A DNA stretch of 64,000 bases, taken from positions 2,007,001-2,071,000 of the forward strand of contig JAJGOT010000001.1 in assembly GCA_022457155.1 (NCBI GenBank). Direction: 5' to 3'. The notes beneath the pieces were generated by a model that searched no databases, was not told the origin of the DNA, and worked only from the letters and a program-made list of their open reading frames with translations. Shown piece by piece: positions 34,560-53,380 of the stretch (positions are counted from its first letter, which is position 1; the number at the start of each line of letters is the position of its first letter). The position numbers were made by a program, and so were the translations under genes. The stretch comes from Cladopsammia gracilis (Eukaryota > Cnidaria > Anthozoa > Scleractinia > Dendrophylliidae).

Positions 34560-35035
34560 TCGCTTGGCTTAGTGATGAACAGGATCTTAGTGAAGAAACT
34601 CAAAACAGCGAACTGTTTGGTTTTTCAAACCCAGGTTTAGATAAAAATCACTTAGAGTACCATCTTTTAAGTGATGCTGGAATTTTTCCTGCAGCAAATG
34701 ATAATGAAAAGCTGGTCTGAATTAATTGAATGAAATGAATGAATGAATTGAATGAATGAATGTAAACTGTTATAGAAAACTTGTTCAATCTCTGAACAGA
34801 CAACAAATCATGAAGATCTTGTTACTATGTACACTGTTAAAAATGACAAGAATACCTCTATTTTTTAAGTGGTGGTGCATGTGTAGGGAAGACAACAGCA
34901 ACATATTGTTTTCTTGAGGCTCTTGTTAGATATTTTGATAGTAAACCAGGTGGAAATTCAGACAAATTGAAACTAATAAAACTTGCTCCAGAATCAAGAC
35001 AAGAGGACAGCATCACAATTTGTAATGCAAATTGA
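34560..35035 (+). pseudogene. PIF1-like helicase remnant (possibly Helitron-derived)
   Basis: At 34857-35033 a frame reads FLSGGACVGKTTATYCFLEA then LVRYFDSKPGGNSDKLKLIKL, matching the Walker A region and next helix of PIF1/Helitron helicases (GGAGVGKT). The preceding 34600-34850 has open stretches (DEQDLSEETQNSELFGF, LLSDAGIFPAANDNEKL) and a frameshifted segment. Stops at 34718 and 35033 and loss of the rest of the helicase make it a pseudogene. Confidence 0.6.
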
Positions 35036-35180
35036 CAAAAGAGAAATTTGACTCAAGAAACAACACACTCTAACCTAAATGCCCAATTGCAACAACAAAA
35101 ACAATATTCGAACATAATATGACAGCACTGCATGATGGAAAAAACGTACAGGAGATTGCCCAAAAGGCACTTTCATTTTC

Positions 35181-36065
35181 TCAGTTCTGACTTGAAAATA
35201 TGTTTCGCATTATTTCCATGACATTGTGTCGAATGTCACTCATCTTCCAGCAGTAGATCAGAGGATTGAGAGTTGAATTCAGGAACACCAGCGTGTTAGT
35301 ATAAAATGACAAATGCCTTATCACGGTGTCTCCGGTGGTGCGATAGATAACCCCTATACAAAGGCTTGGTAAATAACAGGCTAAAAATACGAGATACACG
35401 TAGAATGTACCAACTGCAGATTTTGTCAGCCTTGCAAAATTTAATGCGTCGGCGTTTCCATTCTGTGTTTGTGGTTGTATTTGCAGGGCAGGTATTTGAT
35501 TGCTGTGGTGTCGTACGGCTAAATATATCTTGAAATAAAACAAGGCTGTGGTAAGGTAGCAAACGCCCTCAATAGTTGCTGCTATGATGTTACCAACGTT
35601 TGCTGGGATCCACCTGAACATAATCAGCGTTAGAATCGCACTGAACACCCAAACTGAGATCACTACAGCAACAACACGCTTGTGAGTCACAAGTTCCTGG
35701 TATCTGAGATGAAGATGAATAGCCAAGAATCTGTCTGCACTTAGAGCCACAACACCAAAGAACGAAGCATAAGAAATCAAATTCGCAGTGATGTTAAGAG
35801 CGTCCTTCGTGATGTAATAAGTTTGATTATCAATGTTTTGTTTAAAGATTTTGACAAGAAATGTAATGTACAAAGGCTGGACCAGTACACCAACACCAAG
35901 ATCAGAAACAACCAGACTCAGAAGCAATGTTTTTAGAGGCTTTGGGAAAGAGGAGGTTTTTTTCAGCGCGAGCATTGCTATAATGTTCAACGTGATGGCG
36001 GTACAAGATAAGAAGGCGTTGAAGACACAGTTAGCGATGAGCGACGCATTGGAGTCTTGTGCCAT
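35181..36065 (-). CDS. Class A GPCR, intronless, 294 aa, MECA/melanocortin-adenosine-like
   Basis: A single frame from ATG at 36065 with seven hydrophobic segments near residues 10-34, 43-68, 88-113, 128-150, 158-185, 213-240 and 250-273. Conserved class A positions visible are SDLGVG (D2.50), ADRFLAI (DRY replaced by DRF), CYLP in TM6 (for CWxP) and NSTLNPLIYCWK in TM7, an intact NPxxY. No cysteine is seen at the start of TM3, so the usual ECL2 disulfide is missing, as in melanocortin, cannabinoid and S1P receptors. Cnidarians have many intronless receptors of this type with unknown ligands. The very short N-terminus has one sequon (NAS) and the C-tail is short. Unrelated in detail to the GPCR pair at 1-18 kb. 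Confidence 0.9.
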   Translation of the reverse strand: MAQDSNASLIANCVFNAFLSCTAITLNIIAMLALKKTSSFPKPLKTLLLSLVVSDLGVGVLVQPLYITFLVKIFKQNIDNQTYYITKDALNITANLISYASFFGVVALSADRFLAIHLHLRYQELVTHKRVVAVVISVWVFSAILTLIMFRWIPANVGNIIAATIEGVCYLTTALFYFKIYLAVRHHSNQIPALQIQPQTQNGNADALNFARLTKSAVGTFYVYLVFLACYLPSLCIGVIYRTTGDTVIRHLSFYTNTLVFLNSTLNPLIYCWKMSDIRHNVMEIMRNIFSSQN

Positions 36066-36177
36066 GCTGTAGACTGACCTATCTTTGTAAAAGAGCTCTA
36101 TCGGTTGAAGGTTCTAATGTACCTTCCAGGAACAGAGGTTCTCGAATTTATAAGGCTATTGCTGTGCAATAAAGTAT

Positions 36178-36362
36178 CCAGTCGAACCTCTCCTTACGGA
36201 CACCTCCATAATACGGACACCTCTCTATTACGGACAGTTCTCTTGGTCCCGAAGATACCAAAATCCATACAATCCCTACCTCTATAATACGGGCACCTCT
36301 ATAATGCGGACAGTTCGGTCTGGCCCTTTGGTGTCCGTATTAAGGAGGTTCAACATTACTGT
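36178..36362. mobile_element. MITE with CAGTCGAACCTC termini (pogo/Tigger-like)
   Basis: Left CAGTCGAACCTCTCCTTACG and the right end TATTAAGGAGGTTCAACATTACTG are approximately inverted. Internal GGACACCTC(C/T)ATAATACGGAC words repeat. It lies upstream of the GPCR at 35181-36065. Confidence 0.65.
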
Positions 36363-36702
36363 ACTTTTGAACCCAACGTTAGCGCAACTTTATCGCCAAA
36401 TGGTTAAAAACCTAATGATCTTTTGTCCTATTTAAATTGTATTTATTTCGTTTTAACAGGTGTTTACATCCCGTCCATAGGCTCACTTAAATTAACATTT
36501 TAATGTCGATAAAATCTAGATGTCCGGTTCCAATAAGGATTAGGGGGGTGGGGCTAAAAAGCGTCCGACACTTCAGATCAAACTTCATTTAATACACATC
36601 TGAATCAGGCAACATTACGGGCGAGTAGATGCATCAACTGACAGACCAATTACGCCATAGTTTTAAATGACTAGTTGTTAAAGTAAACACGCTTGTTGAA
36701 TA

Positions 36703-36828
36703 AGGCCCTGTTCAAATGTCGAACTTCACATGTGCCGAATCTAATGCAAATGAGCAACAACAATAGATTTTGCTCATTTGCATTAGATTCGGCACATTTG
36801 AAGTTTGACGTTTGAACCAGGCCTAAGG
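36703..36828. mobile_element. Palindromic MITE, GAACTTCACATGTGCCGA family, copy 1
   Basis: AGGCCCTGTTCAAATGTCGA at the left and its near complement GACGTTTGAACCAGGCCT at the right; the arms are about 50 bp with AATCTAATGCAAATGAGCAA inside. The sister copy is 39838-39962. Confidence 0.85.
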
Positions 36829-37825
36829 CACGTAAAATTTTGTCGTTAAAGGGAGGCCAACTTTGGCAAATAATTTCACCACACCGCATTTAGTAGCGAA
36901 AAAAATAACAGAATGGGAGTCGCAAATTTTCCAATTAAAATATAGTTTATTCAAAGACTGATTAAAAGTTTAAAACCCGCTGGTTCAATTATCTAAATTG
37001 CAGTCAATTATTGTTGAAGTTGGAGGTGGTGGCGACAAAGCACCGAGCATAATCAATGGATTTCCTTTTTTGTTCATTAGAGAAAGAACGTTTATGTTTC
37101 TTTCGATGATCTGGTGCCGCTTAAATAGATATTTGTATCAGCTACTAACTTTCGATCTGAACGGATGCTTTAGATGAAAATTTTAAAAACAGGCCGATAG
37201 TATTAGGAAAGACATTTTTCCCACGAAAAAGTTAGCTTAGGCTGTCAAGTATTATTCCCAAGAATGTTTAAGAGAGCTATTTGCTTCCCTAATTTCTTAG
37301 CTGGACTTCCTGAAAAATAACACTGATTTTTCATCCTCTCGAACTGAAACATCAGGTGTAGTTTTTATTGGGTCCGAGAACATCAGTTTACATTTCCACT
37401 GTTTGAGAACATAAACTTTTCATCTGAATTGTAATCCGAAAATCTAAGGAGGTATGAGCAACCCGAACAGCTATTTGATGAAACAATTCGTTTGGTGCTC
37501 CTGTTTATAGAAAAAAAGCTACTTACTCTCAGGAGAAGATGGCGCGGAAGGTCAGGCTAGTCGAAACCGACGTATTCAAAAATTGCTTAGAAGTTGACAT
37601 GCAGTCGGGGCTCGCGAAAAAAAATAAAGGCGGCGCGGCAGGTTTCGTGTTGTTTATTCACGTCATGCTAACGTCACTGCGGAGATTGTAGACATGGAGT
37701 TGTAAGAAAGCATGACAGCTAGCGAAGAAACAAAACGTAAGAATCCTTAGAGTGCTTGAGCGGTATTTTGAAAGGTGAAGAGTGATGTGGTTGTCTAAAG
37801 AGCTCAGACCATAGACTGTGATCCC

Positions 37826-38290
37826 CCTGTTTCAATGAATATTTCAAATTTACATCCTCTGTTCATTCCTATTCAACGAGGCAATCATGCAATAGAAATC
37901 TTTATGTAACCTCAGTTAATACCACCCAATATGGCTTACGTTCCCTAAAATTCACTGGTTCTCGCCTTTGGAATTCCTTGCCTACAAATATAACCAATTC
38001 AAATTCTTTAAGAATATTTCGTAAAACCCTGAAGAACTCCAGTAATTGTTATTCTATTTAATTATCTACCTTAGCGCATGAAGAAATACTTTTTATAAAA
38101 AAAAATCTATTCTTAATTGTCTGTAACTGTATTCTATTGTAGGGGTCATCCACTAGATTAGCCTTTGCTATTTGGATGATCCCAACTCACTCTCTATTTT
38201 TTGTTCAATTTTCTTTTATTCCTTAGCTGTACTTGTGTTTAGTTGCCTATGTAAATTTAACCTATATGTCATGTAAAACTGAGCTGAGTT
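37826..38290 (+). mobile_element. LINE 3' end, frame C-terminal to reverse transcriptase
   Basis: At about 37880-38060 one frame reads NLYVTSVNTTQYGLRSLKF, then TGSRLWNSLPTNITNSNSLR, ending with a stop. This is the characteristic RT-ORF tail of animal LINEs (LWNSLP). The following 230 bp ending GAGTTGAATAAATC looks like the 3' UTR. Confidence 0.65.
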
Positions 38291-38299
38291 GAATAAATC

Positions 38300-39020
38300 A
38301 TTTTGTATCGGCATGAAATTTACGCGGGATCTAATTTTGGCAAATTACGCGGGTTTTCTAACGATACGCGAAAAGTAGATTCCAAGAAAATAAATGACAA
38401 CAATATTATATTTCCTTGTTGTTATATAGAAGTACCGTATGTGAAAGACCGATATTCGTTAAAATTTGTTCCCAGCGGTAAAGTCTGAAATCCGTCTTCG
38501 CGAAAATAAATTATGTTCCTGCGAAACACACACAAAAAAAACGGCAATCCACGAAATTAAACTTCCGCGAAAATTTCATGCTACACCGCTGCGATCGCAC
38601 TCTGTGCTTTTCAGAAGGTGCAAAAAAAAAATGTTGCAAAAAAAGAAGAGCTTGTATGATATTATTTCACCATTCAGCTATATATTTTTTAGTTGTTCAA
38701 AGCAATCAAATATATTGTTCCGGAAATCGTTTTGATAAAGATGGTTGCACCTGTTTCAATGCACCAGTATAAAGCATTGGTGTGTAGGTGACAGTAAATG
38801 GTTTACTTCTGTTAATGTATACCCTTGAAGTTTCCAACCGGATGGTTTGCCTATGAAGCCCACAGGCTTTTCCCGGACGCTTTATGTATTATTACAGGTT
38901 AGCATTGGTGAGAATACAGTTTCTCTTTTTTAAAATTTGGCCATATTTACTCCGATCAATTTGTAAAAGTTGGGTCCCAATTTAAAAAAAAAATAGAAAA
39001 CATTCATAAAAAAGTAATTA
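38300..39020. other. No gene seen; CG-containing repeat-like DNA
   Basis: Words such as TTTACGCGGG, ACGCGAAAA and CGCGAAAATTTC suggest a hAT-type MITE with degenerate ends. I could not define its borders. Confidence 0.3.
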
Positions 39021-39027
39021 GCGCATA

Positions 39028-39163
39028 ATAGAGGTTTTGCACGGCAGCCATGTTGCATGGCAGGAACAATAGATTCTTTTCCCTACGAGAAAGAATGTTC
39101 TTTCTAATGCAAAACATTTTCGTTGTTCCTGCCATGCAACATGGCTGCCGTGCAAAACCTCTA
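39028..39163. mobile_element. Palindromic MITE
   Basis: AGAGGTTTTGCACGGCAGCC and its complement GGCTGCCGTGCAAAACCTCT bound 136 bp; the arms continue through ATGTTGCATGGCAGGAACAA. One arm's sequence also occurs at 7900-7945. Confidence 0.85.
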
Positions 39164-39837
39164 TTGCTCCACTTAACTTTTTTAATATTTTGTTGTTTTA
39201 ACTGTTTTCCTAGAACGACCAGCGCGCCACGCAGCTGCAAAACACTAATCAAGAGCTGAATGATTCTTTTTGTCTCAACGTTTTGCCAATAACCATCGAC
39301 ATTATCGCTTCAATTGGCTTTCTATTCAGATTCAGTCATTATTTAAGCCAATCAAACAATTTTGTCCTTTCACTGTTGTTTTGATACAGCTGCATCATGC
39401 AGTTGCAAAGCACTGATCACAATGGTGTCTAAAGTTTATTTTTGTCAAACATTTTATTACGGCGCGTCTTTTAATGTTATAAAACAATGAACCAATACAC
39501 AGTTTTCTTTTGCTTTCCCTGATTTGGGGCCAGGGCCTATTATACTTAATTAGATGAAAAACTTTACAGCAGTAAAAATCAGTTTGGCACTCATCAAAAT
39601 AGATGAGGCCGTGCCTCCAAAGAATGGGCGGTATACATCAGTAGGCCACACTGGGTGGTAATCGGTCTTCGCATGGCTTATATATTTTGGTGGTGTTAAA
39701 TTGTGAGGTTTACGTTCATGCACCTCATATTTTTTACGCACATTGATGCTCGTCGTTCTTGGTTGGTTGGTTAACCACTCATTCACCTTTTTGCTCAGTT
39801 TTTTTTGTTTCAGTTTTGTTAAAGATTTGAGTACCCT

Positions 39838-39962
39838 TAGGCCCAGTTCAAACGTCGAACTTCACATGTGCCGAGCCTAATTCAAATTAGCAAGAACAAT
39901 AGATTTTGCTCATTTGCATTAGGTTCGGCACATGTGAAGTTCGACGTTTGAACCGGGCCTTA
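39838..39962. mobile_element. Palindromic MITE, GAACTTCACATGTGCCGA family, copy 2
   Basis: Left TAGGCCCAGTTCAAACGTCG and right CGACGTTTGAACCGGGCCTTA are inverted; the core is GAACTTCACATGTGCCGAGC with an AATAGATTTTGCTC loop shared with 36703-36828. Confidence 0.85.
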
Positions 39963-40599
39963 GTCACGTAGTACCCTTATGTTTTCTCTGGGGAACTCGC
40001 ACACAATGACCCTCTATTTCTAATTAGCTATATGCGCCGTGCAGTATGTGGTCCGGGGGAACGTATAACGTAGCCATATACTTTGTGTTTAGTATAAAAG
40101 TGCTCGCCTCACGCCAAAAAGTCCGAAAGGGACGGCCGTCACATAGCTTCGCCCACCCTCCTCCTGGCAGCCATGAACCACTCTTCCCCCTAGTAGCTAC
40201 CCGCTCCCAATCGCCTCTGGCTGATTCTCCCCGATCTTTTCATAGCCCGGGCATTGTTTTCCGGGGATCCCAGTGAAAATATATTACTACATAACTGTTC
40301 TTTTTTAAACAGTGGTACATGTTATTTCGTGGCGCATGAAAAACAGACAGGTCACGAGAATCAAGGAGATGATCAATAAAATAAATGGTCTTGCTGTTTG
40401 AATGGCTTCTCCCATGACCATAAGAAAAATTGTATTTTTTAGTTATATAATAATATTTATCCAGGTGCATCTAATTAGCTAAAGCAGGCTTAAATAGAGA
40501 CCTGACTTAAAATAAAGTAATAACAAATAATCCACACAAGCTTTACAAAACTGAAATAATGCCTCACATTAAAGCGGAAGAAATTAGCCTTTGAGATGG

Positions 40600-40975
40600 C
40601 GCTTAACGTTCGGACCAGGTTAACATAAGATTCCATCAACCAACACCACCGCGGACACCTTATTGAGACTTATATAACGGAGTAACTGGTTAGCTTTCAG
40701 TTGAGGTTGGGGTTAGCAGTTTATATAGTTAAATTTAGAACTAAGCAACACGAGAAGCTAGGTGGTACAGTGGTACGGTAGGCTATGTACGCCTAAGCGT
40801 AGCTGAGGTCACAGGTTCAATCCTGAGTGGGGATTTTAGATTTTCTTTTTTACACTTTAAAAAATATTGAAAATTAAAATTCTAAGTGTCGACATTACGT
40901 TATATAATTCTCAACAAGTGTCCGAGGTGGTGTTGGTGGATGGAATCTAATACTGACCTTCGGACCAATATGCAT
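40600..40975. mobile_element. Element with 65-bp inverted ends and internal tRNA-like sequence
   Basis: Left CGGACCAGGTTAACATAAGA through CCAACACCACCGCGGACACC is mirrored at the right by GGTGTTGGTGGATGGAATCT and ACCTTCGGACC. Between the arms, 40755-40838 has Pol III-like boxes (TAGGTGGTACAGTGG and GGTTCAATCC). No tRNA fold closes properly. Confidence 0.6.
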
Positions 40976-41003
40976 TCTCGTCCCCAGAGCCGCTTGGCCC
41001 TCT

Positions 41004-41054
41004 TAACCGTCGGAGCCTGACTACGAGGTCCTCGTACTCAGGCTCCGACGGTTA
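41004..41054. repeat. Hairpin, arms about 24 bp
   Basis: TAACCGTCGGAGCCTGA and TCAGGCTCCGACGGTTA are exact inverted repeats, extended imperfectly through CTACGAGG/CCTCGTAC. Confidence 0.8.
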
Positions 41055-41313
41055 GTGGGCCACCTTTAAAAATGGTAGTAGCCTAGGGAGAGAGTGACCG
41101 CATTGGAATGTGGGATCGAAAAGGCGCCAAATCTTGTTGTGTGTCCCGAGTGTTTCTTGGCCTGAAATTTTAATTCTGTTCTCATGTGCGTGATGGAAGT
41201 CATTTCTTTACGTTTCTAAACTGTAAAACGTTCCACTCTCCCCAGGCTGCCACTCTTTTTTGAAATGATCTGTTGAGCCTTGATCCATCACCCATCTCAA
41301 GCCATTTGTTCGG

Positions 41314-48252
<6,939 letters not shown>

Positions 48253-49125
48253 TGTTCATTAAACTGAACTATTCAAGAATAAGAAAACTCAAGTGCCTGA
48301 GGATGAAAACCGTTAGCACACAATTACCTCCAGAGTAAAATGAGGTGTCCTCAAACCATAGTGTGTTAATATACAGAGTGTGTAAATAATTCAACACATT
48401 TCTGTTGTAACTGCAGGTGGCTCTATTCGTTGCTCTAAACGAGAGAAAATACTGAATTTTTCTAAACTTATCTTTTACTTAAAAATGAAAATTGGCTGAC
48501 TGAAGGATAACCTCTTTGATGGAAGCCTTACATGGATGAGTGGCACACATCGAAATATATAAGGGCGTACCTCTAAAAGAATGGGCAGTCAGTTCTTTTA
48601 GAAACACACGCAGGTATACACGTAGTCCACACTGAGTGGTATTGGTTTACGTCTTGAGTACTATTCCCTGAGTCACGTAGTATGCGTATTTCGATAATAT
48701 TTCCGTGCACTGCCTGCTAGCAATAGCACTGGAAATAACAAAATTGAACTATGTTCACAATCATATCGCCATGGCTTTTATACCCTTTTACAAAAAAAAA
48801 ATTGCGACTTAAAAAAATAGAAACATACCGGTATATATTTTTTCCTTTGTGTTCACATCACATATGCGATGACAGGTGGCAAAAATGTTTTCAAGCCAGG
48901 TGCATGCAATAGCTTTTGTTGTACTTGACTTTTAATTAACTGAACTCTACGAGAAGTAATACCGGACAGCCAGGAATGTAACTATCAAACGATGGAAGAT
49001 TCACCGTGCCATGTAGAATCAACTGATTGTCATAGACTTTTTAGCTCAAAATTGTCAATCATTTTTATCAAGGAATTAAATTAAAAGTCAATTTCGGAAC
49101 AGAATTGATGCTCCCCCTTTTAGTT

Positions 49126-49217
49126 CTCGTTCCCAGGGTCTCTCAACTTCCCGCCTCCCTCGACCTCCCTCTTCTCTCGCTCCAGGGGACGGGAAGATGA
49201 GAGACCCTGGGAACGAG
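49126..49217. repeat. Hairpin, CTCGTTCCCAGGGTCTCTCA arms
   Basis: CTCGTTCCCAGGGTCTCTCA is mirrored by TGAGAGACCCTGGGAACGAG at the right. Related G/C words occur near 10940-11010. It borders the LINE fragment at 49219-50134. Confidence 0.8.
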
Positions 49218-49218
49218 G

Positions 49219-50134
49219 TTGATCGGATCGAGGCAAAGGCTAAGCACGTTTCACAACTCTCCGTCACTTATGATTAACGGTGCACCTTTAACTCAAGTTA
49301 CTTCCACGAAATCTCTAGGTGTTCATATTGATCAGACTCTAACTTGGAATGTCCATATTGAGAATTTATGTAAGAAAATCGCGTCTGGCATTGGAGCGTT
49401 GAAGAGAGTGAGGTCTTTTGTTCCACACGAGACTCTCCGATCAATCTTTATGTCTTTAGTGCAGCCCCACTTCGATTATTGTAATTCTGTCTGGGGATGT
49501 TGTAGCAAAACCCTAGCCAGTAAACTTCAAAAACTTCAAAATCGCGCTGCGCGTATACTCACTTACTCGAACTTTGATGCAAACGCTGATAACCTTATCG
49601 AAAAACTTGGATGGATAAAACTAGATTCTCAACGAAAAATCCATAGGGCTGTGATGGTTTATAAGTCGCTTAATGGTCTTACTCCCGAATATCTTAGTTC
49701 AAAATTTGTTGACCGTAGTAGCGTCTCCAATTACTCCTTAAGAGACACAGAGGGCAAGCTAGCTATCCCACAGCCACGCACAAATTATGTGAAAAATAGC
49801 TTCAGTTACTCTGGAGCAGTTCTTTGGAACAACTTACCAATCGTGTTGCGGCAGGCTGACTCCCTTAGAGCATTCCGGGCTGGCTGCGAGCGTTTCTTCA
49901 CGTCATGAAAATTTAGAATTTTTACACACGGCACTCACGTAAAGCAGGTTTTTTAATTTCGCATTTAATATTATTGTTGTATAGTTATTGATTATTTAGG
50001 GTAATTTTAGTAATGTAGTTCTAGCTATTACATATTTTATAATAATTTTGTATTAATTAGGTTTTTATAGTTGTACTGATGAGTTTACCGTGTCTAAATA
50101 AAGTTATCCTATCCTATCCTATCCTATCCTATCC
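49219..50134 (+). mobile_element. LINE (CR1/L2-like) 3' end with (TATCC)n tail
   Basis: The 229-codon frame is the C-terminal part of a reverse transcriptase ORF: SLGVHIDQTLTWNVHI, KKIASGIGALKRVR, HFDYCNSVWG, LQKLQNRAARI and LWNNLP. It ends in a proper stop at 49908. A 200-bp 3' UTR follows with AATAAAG and then six TATCC units (50105-50134). The RT catalytic part is missing, so it is 5'-truncated, but the remaining frame is intact, suggesting a young insertion. Confidence 0.85.
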
Positions 50135-50159
50135 AGGCTTGCCCAATACAAACAACTTT

Positions 50160-50345
50160 TTTTGTGGGGGGGGGGGGGGGGGTTGTGGGGGGGGGAGGGG
50201 AGCTGGGGAGCGGGAGGGAAATGGGTATGGGGGTGTTTAATGGGCGCTTGTTCAAGGTTCAGCCCTATTAAGTGTTTAGGCTTTCAGTGTGAGCGCTTAT
50301 TTGAGGAGAGGGGGTAAGTGGGGGGGGGGGGGGGGGGGGAGTATT
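50160..50345. repeat. Runs of G
   Basis: Two long homopolymer G stretches (about 50165-50195 and 50320-50339) with G-rich sequence between. Such tracts are error-prone in assemblies and could form G-quadruplexes. Confidence 0.8.
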
Positions 50346-50746
50346 CGAATAAGTACAGTACGTGATACTTACACATAAGTTTGAGAAATTATGGGCTGCT
50401 GGTTCTGGTGATACATTTTTTCCAAGCATTTTAATCTTTCCAGCTGATGTGAGTTGTATTTATACTTTTCCCTTCTTCCACAAGGTCAAGTTAAGTCATT
50501 TAATGTTTATCCATGAAATTTCCAACCGGATGGATCCTGTAAATGGTAAGCACCCCAGCTTACAGTCGAGGCTAATGCGGGAGGATATCATTGAAAATAT
50601 TTGCATGTGAAAAGATTCCCCCGCATGAAGAATATTGTCCATTGTGGCAAACGGACATTTCATGTTATTTACAACAAAGTGGTAATTGATAATTTCATCC
50701 GGGACTCGTCCCAGTCCTTTTCGCGTCGGACAAGTCTTGTGCTACC

Positions 50747-53348
50747 ATGTTTCCCAAGCTCGCAGTTTTGAGCCAAATTCGCCATCGTTCTGCGGTGTTA
50801 GGGCTTGAATATGCTCGTAGAAATCTTCGAACTTGTTCAGGTACGTTTTGGCGTTTGACGAGTTTAGAATCTTGCAATCAAAGCGCTTCCACTTACGCTG
50901 TTCAGATTGGAACAGACTTAATGTGTCACGTAAGCTTATTTACTGTAATCTACACCTAGCCTGTAGCACTATCTATTGTGGATTGTTTACAGATCTTATG
51001 GTTGTTTATTACGAACTGATGAAATGATTCGAATGCACATTGTTTTTCTTCGTGAAGACATTCCATTGAAATGGAAATTAGAGCTAAGGCCCGGGTCAAA
51101 CGCCCCCCCCCCCCAGGTGGTGGGGGGGGGGGGGGGGTGGGGGGTGGGGGGTGGGGGTGTGGGGGGGGAGACTCCCATATAAAAATGACGCGGGTGCTCG
51201 TTGTACCTTTTAGGAATCAAAATTTGTAGATTGGGTATGAAAATCTAAAATGACCACTGTTAGATTTATAGCGGTACCTTTTAGGGTATTGAGCCAAAAC
51301 AATATGACAGAAACATGACATGTGTTGTTTTGAATTGTTACCTTGTAGGGGTAAAACTTATTTTGAGCCACACCCATCAAACGAGATTCTGGTGCCTTTT
51401 AGGGTGTTTTTCGATAATTTCCAACAAGCACCCCTGTCATTTTTATATGGGAGTTGGTTTTATATTCAATTCCACTCGTGAAAATTATCGCTGTTCGACC
51501 CAAAGTCGGTCTTCAGCCATTCTTCACAGCTACACCAGCCGTGGAGAACAGCTAGTCGATCCAAATACAATTACCAGTAGTCTAACTTAATTAGGTCAAA
51601 CGACGTACTTCACATGAGCCGAGCTCAAATAATTGAGTTTGGCTAGCTCATGCGAAGTACTGCGTTTGACCCAGGCCTTAATTCAAACCAAGAAACACAT
51701 TTTTCCAAAAGAGTTGAAACAAGAAAACATAAAGGGAAGAAAAAAAAATGTAAATTTTAACAACTCATATTCTGTAATTAGAGTGGTTTTACTTAAACTG
51801 TGAAACACTATCTAACAATTAGTGTGTGATAGTCCAAATTAAACAAAAGAAAACAATAGAATAATTATATTTTAATAGTGTGTACTACTTTTCCTCTATT
51901 TTTTCGCTTTTGTCCGCGAATTGTAGTGAAAGTATGAAAGTAGCCAACGATATCGCCGGTCGCCAGTGCCTTTTGACAACCCTGGAATGCCCCTTTTAAA
52001 AGGTCCTGAATTTACAATTAATGCCATTTATTTGATTAAATATGGTCTATACATTTATATTTTACGTAGTTGTTTTATAGTTTTGAGTACATGTTAAATT
52101 TTTAAATCATTGAATTTTCCATGTTTTTTTGCGAGTACTTGTACATTAATTTTAATTTAGAGGTGCATCATGTGATAATAATTCCTTTGTACATGTAGGA
52201 CCTCTTTTGGAAAAGGCAGCACCACTGGATCCTGGCTTGGAAATGCCAAAATGCGACTTTGAGCCTGGACCATATCAGGTGATTATTAGCAATATCATTT
52301 CATTTCATTAATTTTGATTTCTTATACATGTAAGTATTTATTACAATACTGTGTCAGGCACATTTGTGACTGAGCTGTTGTTTCAGAGCATACAAAAGTG
52401 GTTGTAATTTAACATATGTAATAAATTTAAATAGGGTGGCCATAACCATAGGCTCAATTATCAGCCGCTTTTTTTGGAAATGTGCCCGCACTTACATGTA
52501 GCTTACCCCCCTCTTCTTTGAGAGGAAAACCGAACCCAAGTGAGCAGCAGAAATCGAGTTTACCACAACCTGGGTTCTAATGTATTTTTTTAAATTTTAT
52601 TTATAAATAATTATTACAAGCTACAGTGAAGTGATTATTTATAAATATAAGTCTTCACAAGCCTACAATTTGTAATGGCTCACAACTGCCAGAGCTAGCT
52701 TAAAGTGCAACTAACCCCTTTCGCTAAATTAAATCTCCTGTTTGTCCTGATTACATGTGTGAAAATAATATCGGAATTGATAAATCCCCGCGTTTCTACA
52801 GCTGTTTGAAGTTAGGTGCTTCTGCCCCATGACCGAGCATTTGTGGGAGTTGGATATGAGCTGTGCTGTGACATCATCGGAGGAGACCATTTGCCACATT
52901 CTCATAAGCATATCACTGTGAAGCGACAAAGGAGAAGGCATTTTAACACGAATGGTACTCAAAATCCAAAAAAGGGATTTTGTGCACTCCGATGCCTTTT
53001 TGTGTTTGCCCACAGTTCCTTTACTCGTTGCATCATGAAAATCAATCTCCTACGATGATGTCACAAGACGTCCAAGCAAAACTCGGACCCATTCTTCGCA
53101 TTGCTCAGTACTGGCGGAAAGAACCGCCAAAATTTGAAACTTTAAAAAACTATAAAAAATCAAGGAAAAATGCTATGGTAAAAAAAATTTTGCACAGATA
53201 ATCAGGACAATTACGAGATTTCATTTGGCGAAAAACATTATTTGGGTTTACAGTAGTTGCATTTTAACCTGGTGTCTGTACCATGAAGCAACTGAGAGTA
53301 TTACTCACCCTGGATGGGATGCTAGTCTATCGCAAGGTCCCCCTCAGC

Positions 53349-53380
<32 letters not shown>

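Noticed and set aside
40755..40838. Candidate tRNA gene
   Set aside because: Pol III boxes are present but the T-stem and acceptor stem do not pair, and it lies inside long inverted repeats.
50695..50877. Minus-strand frame over AGXT2 exon 1
   Set aside because: Antisense to the presequence exon, which is supported by the GTACGT donor and the phase match to exon 2.
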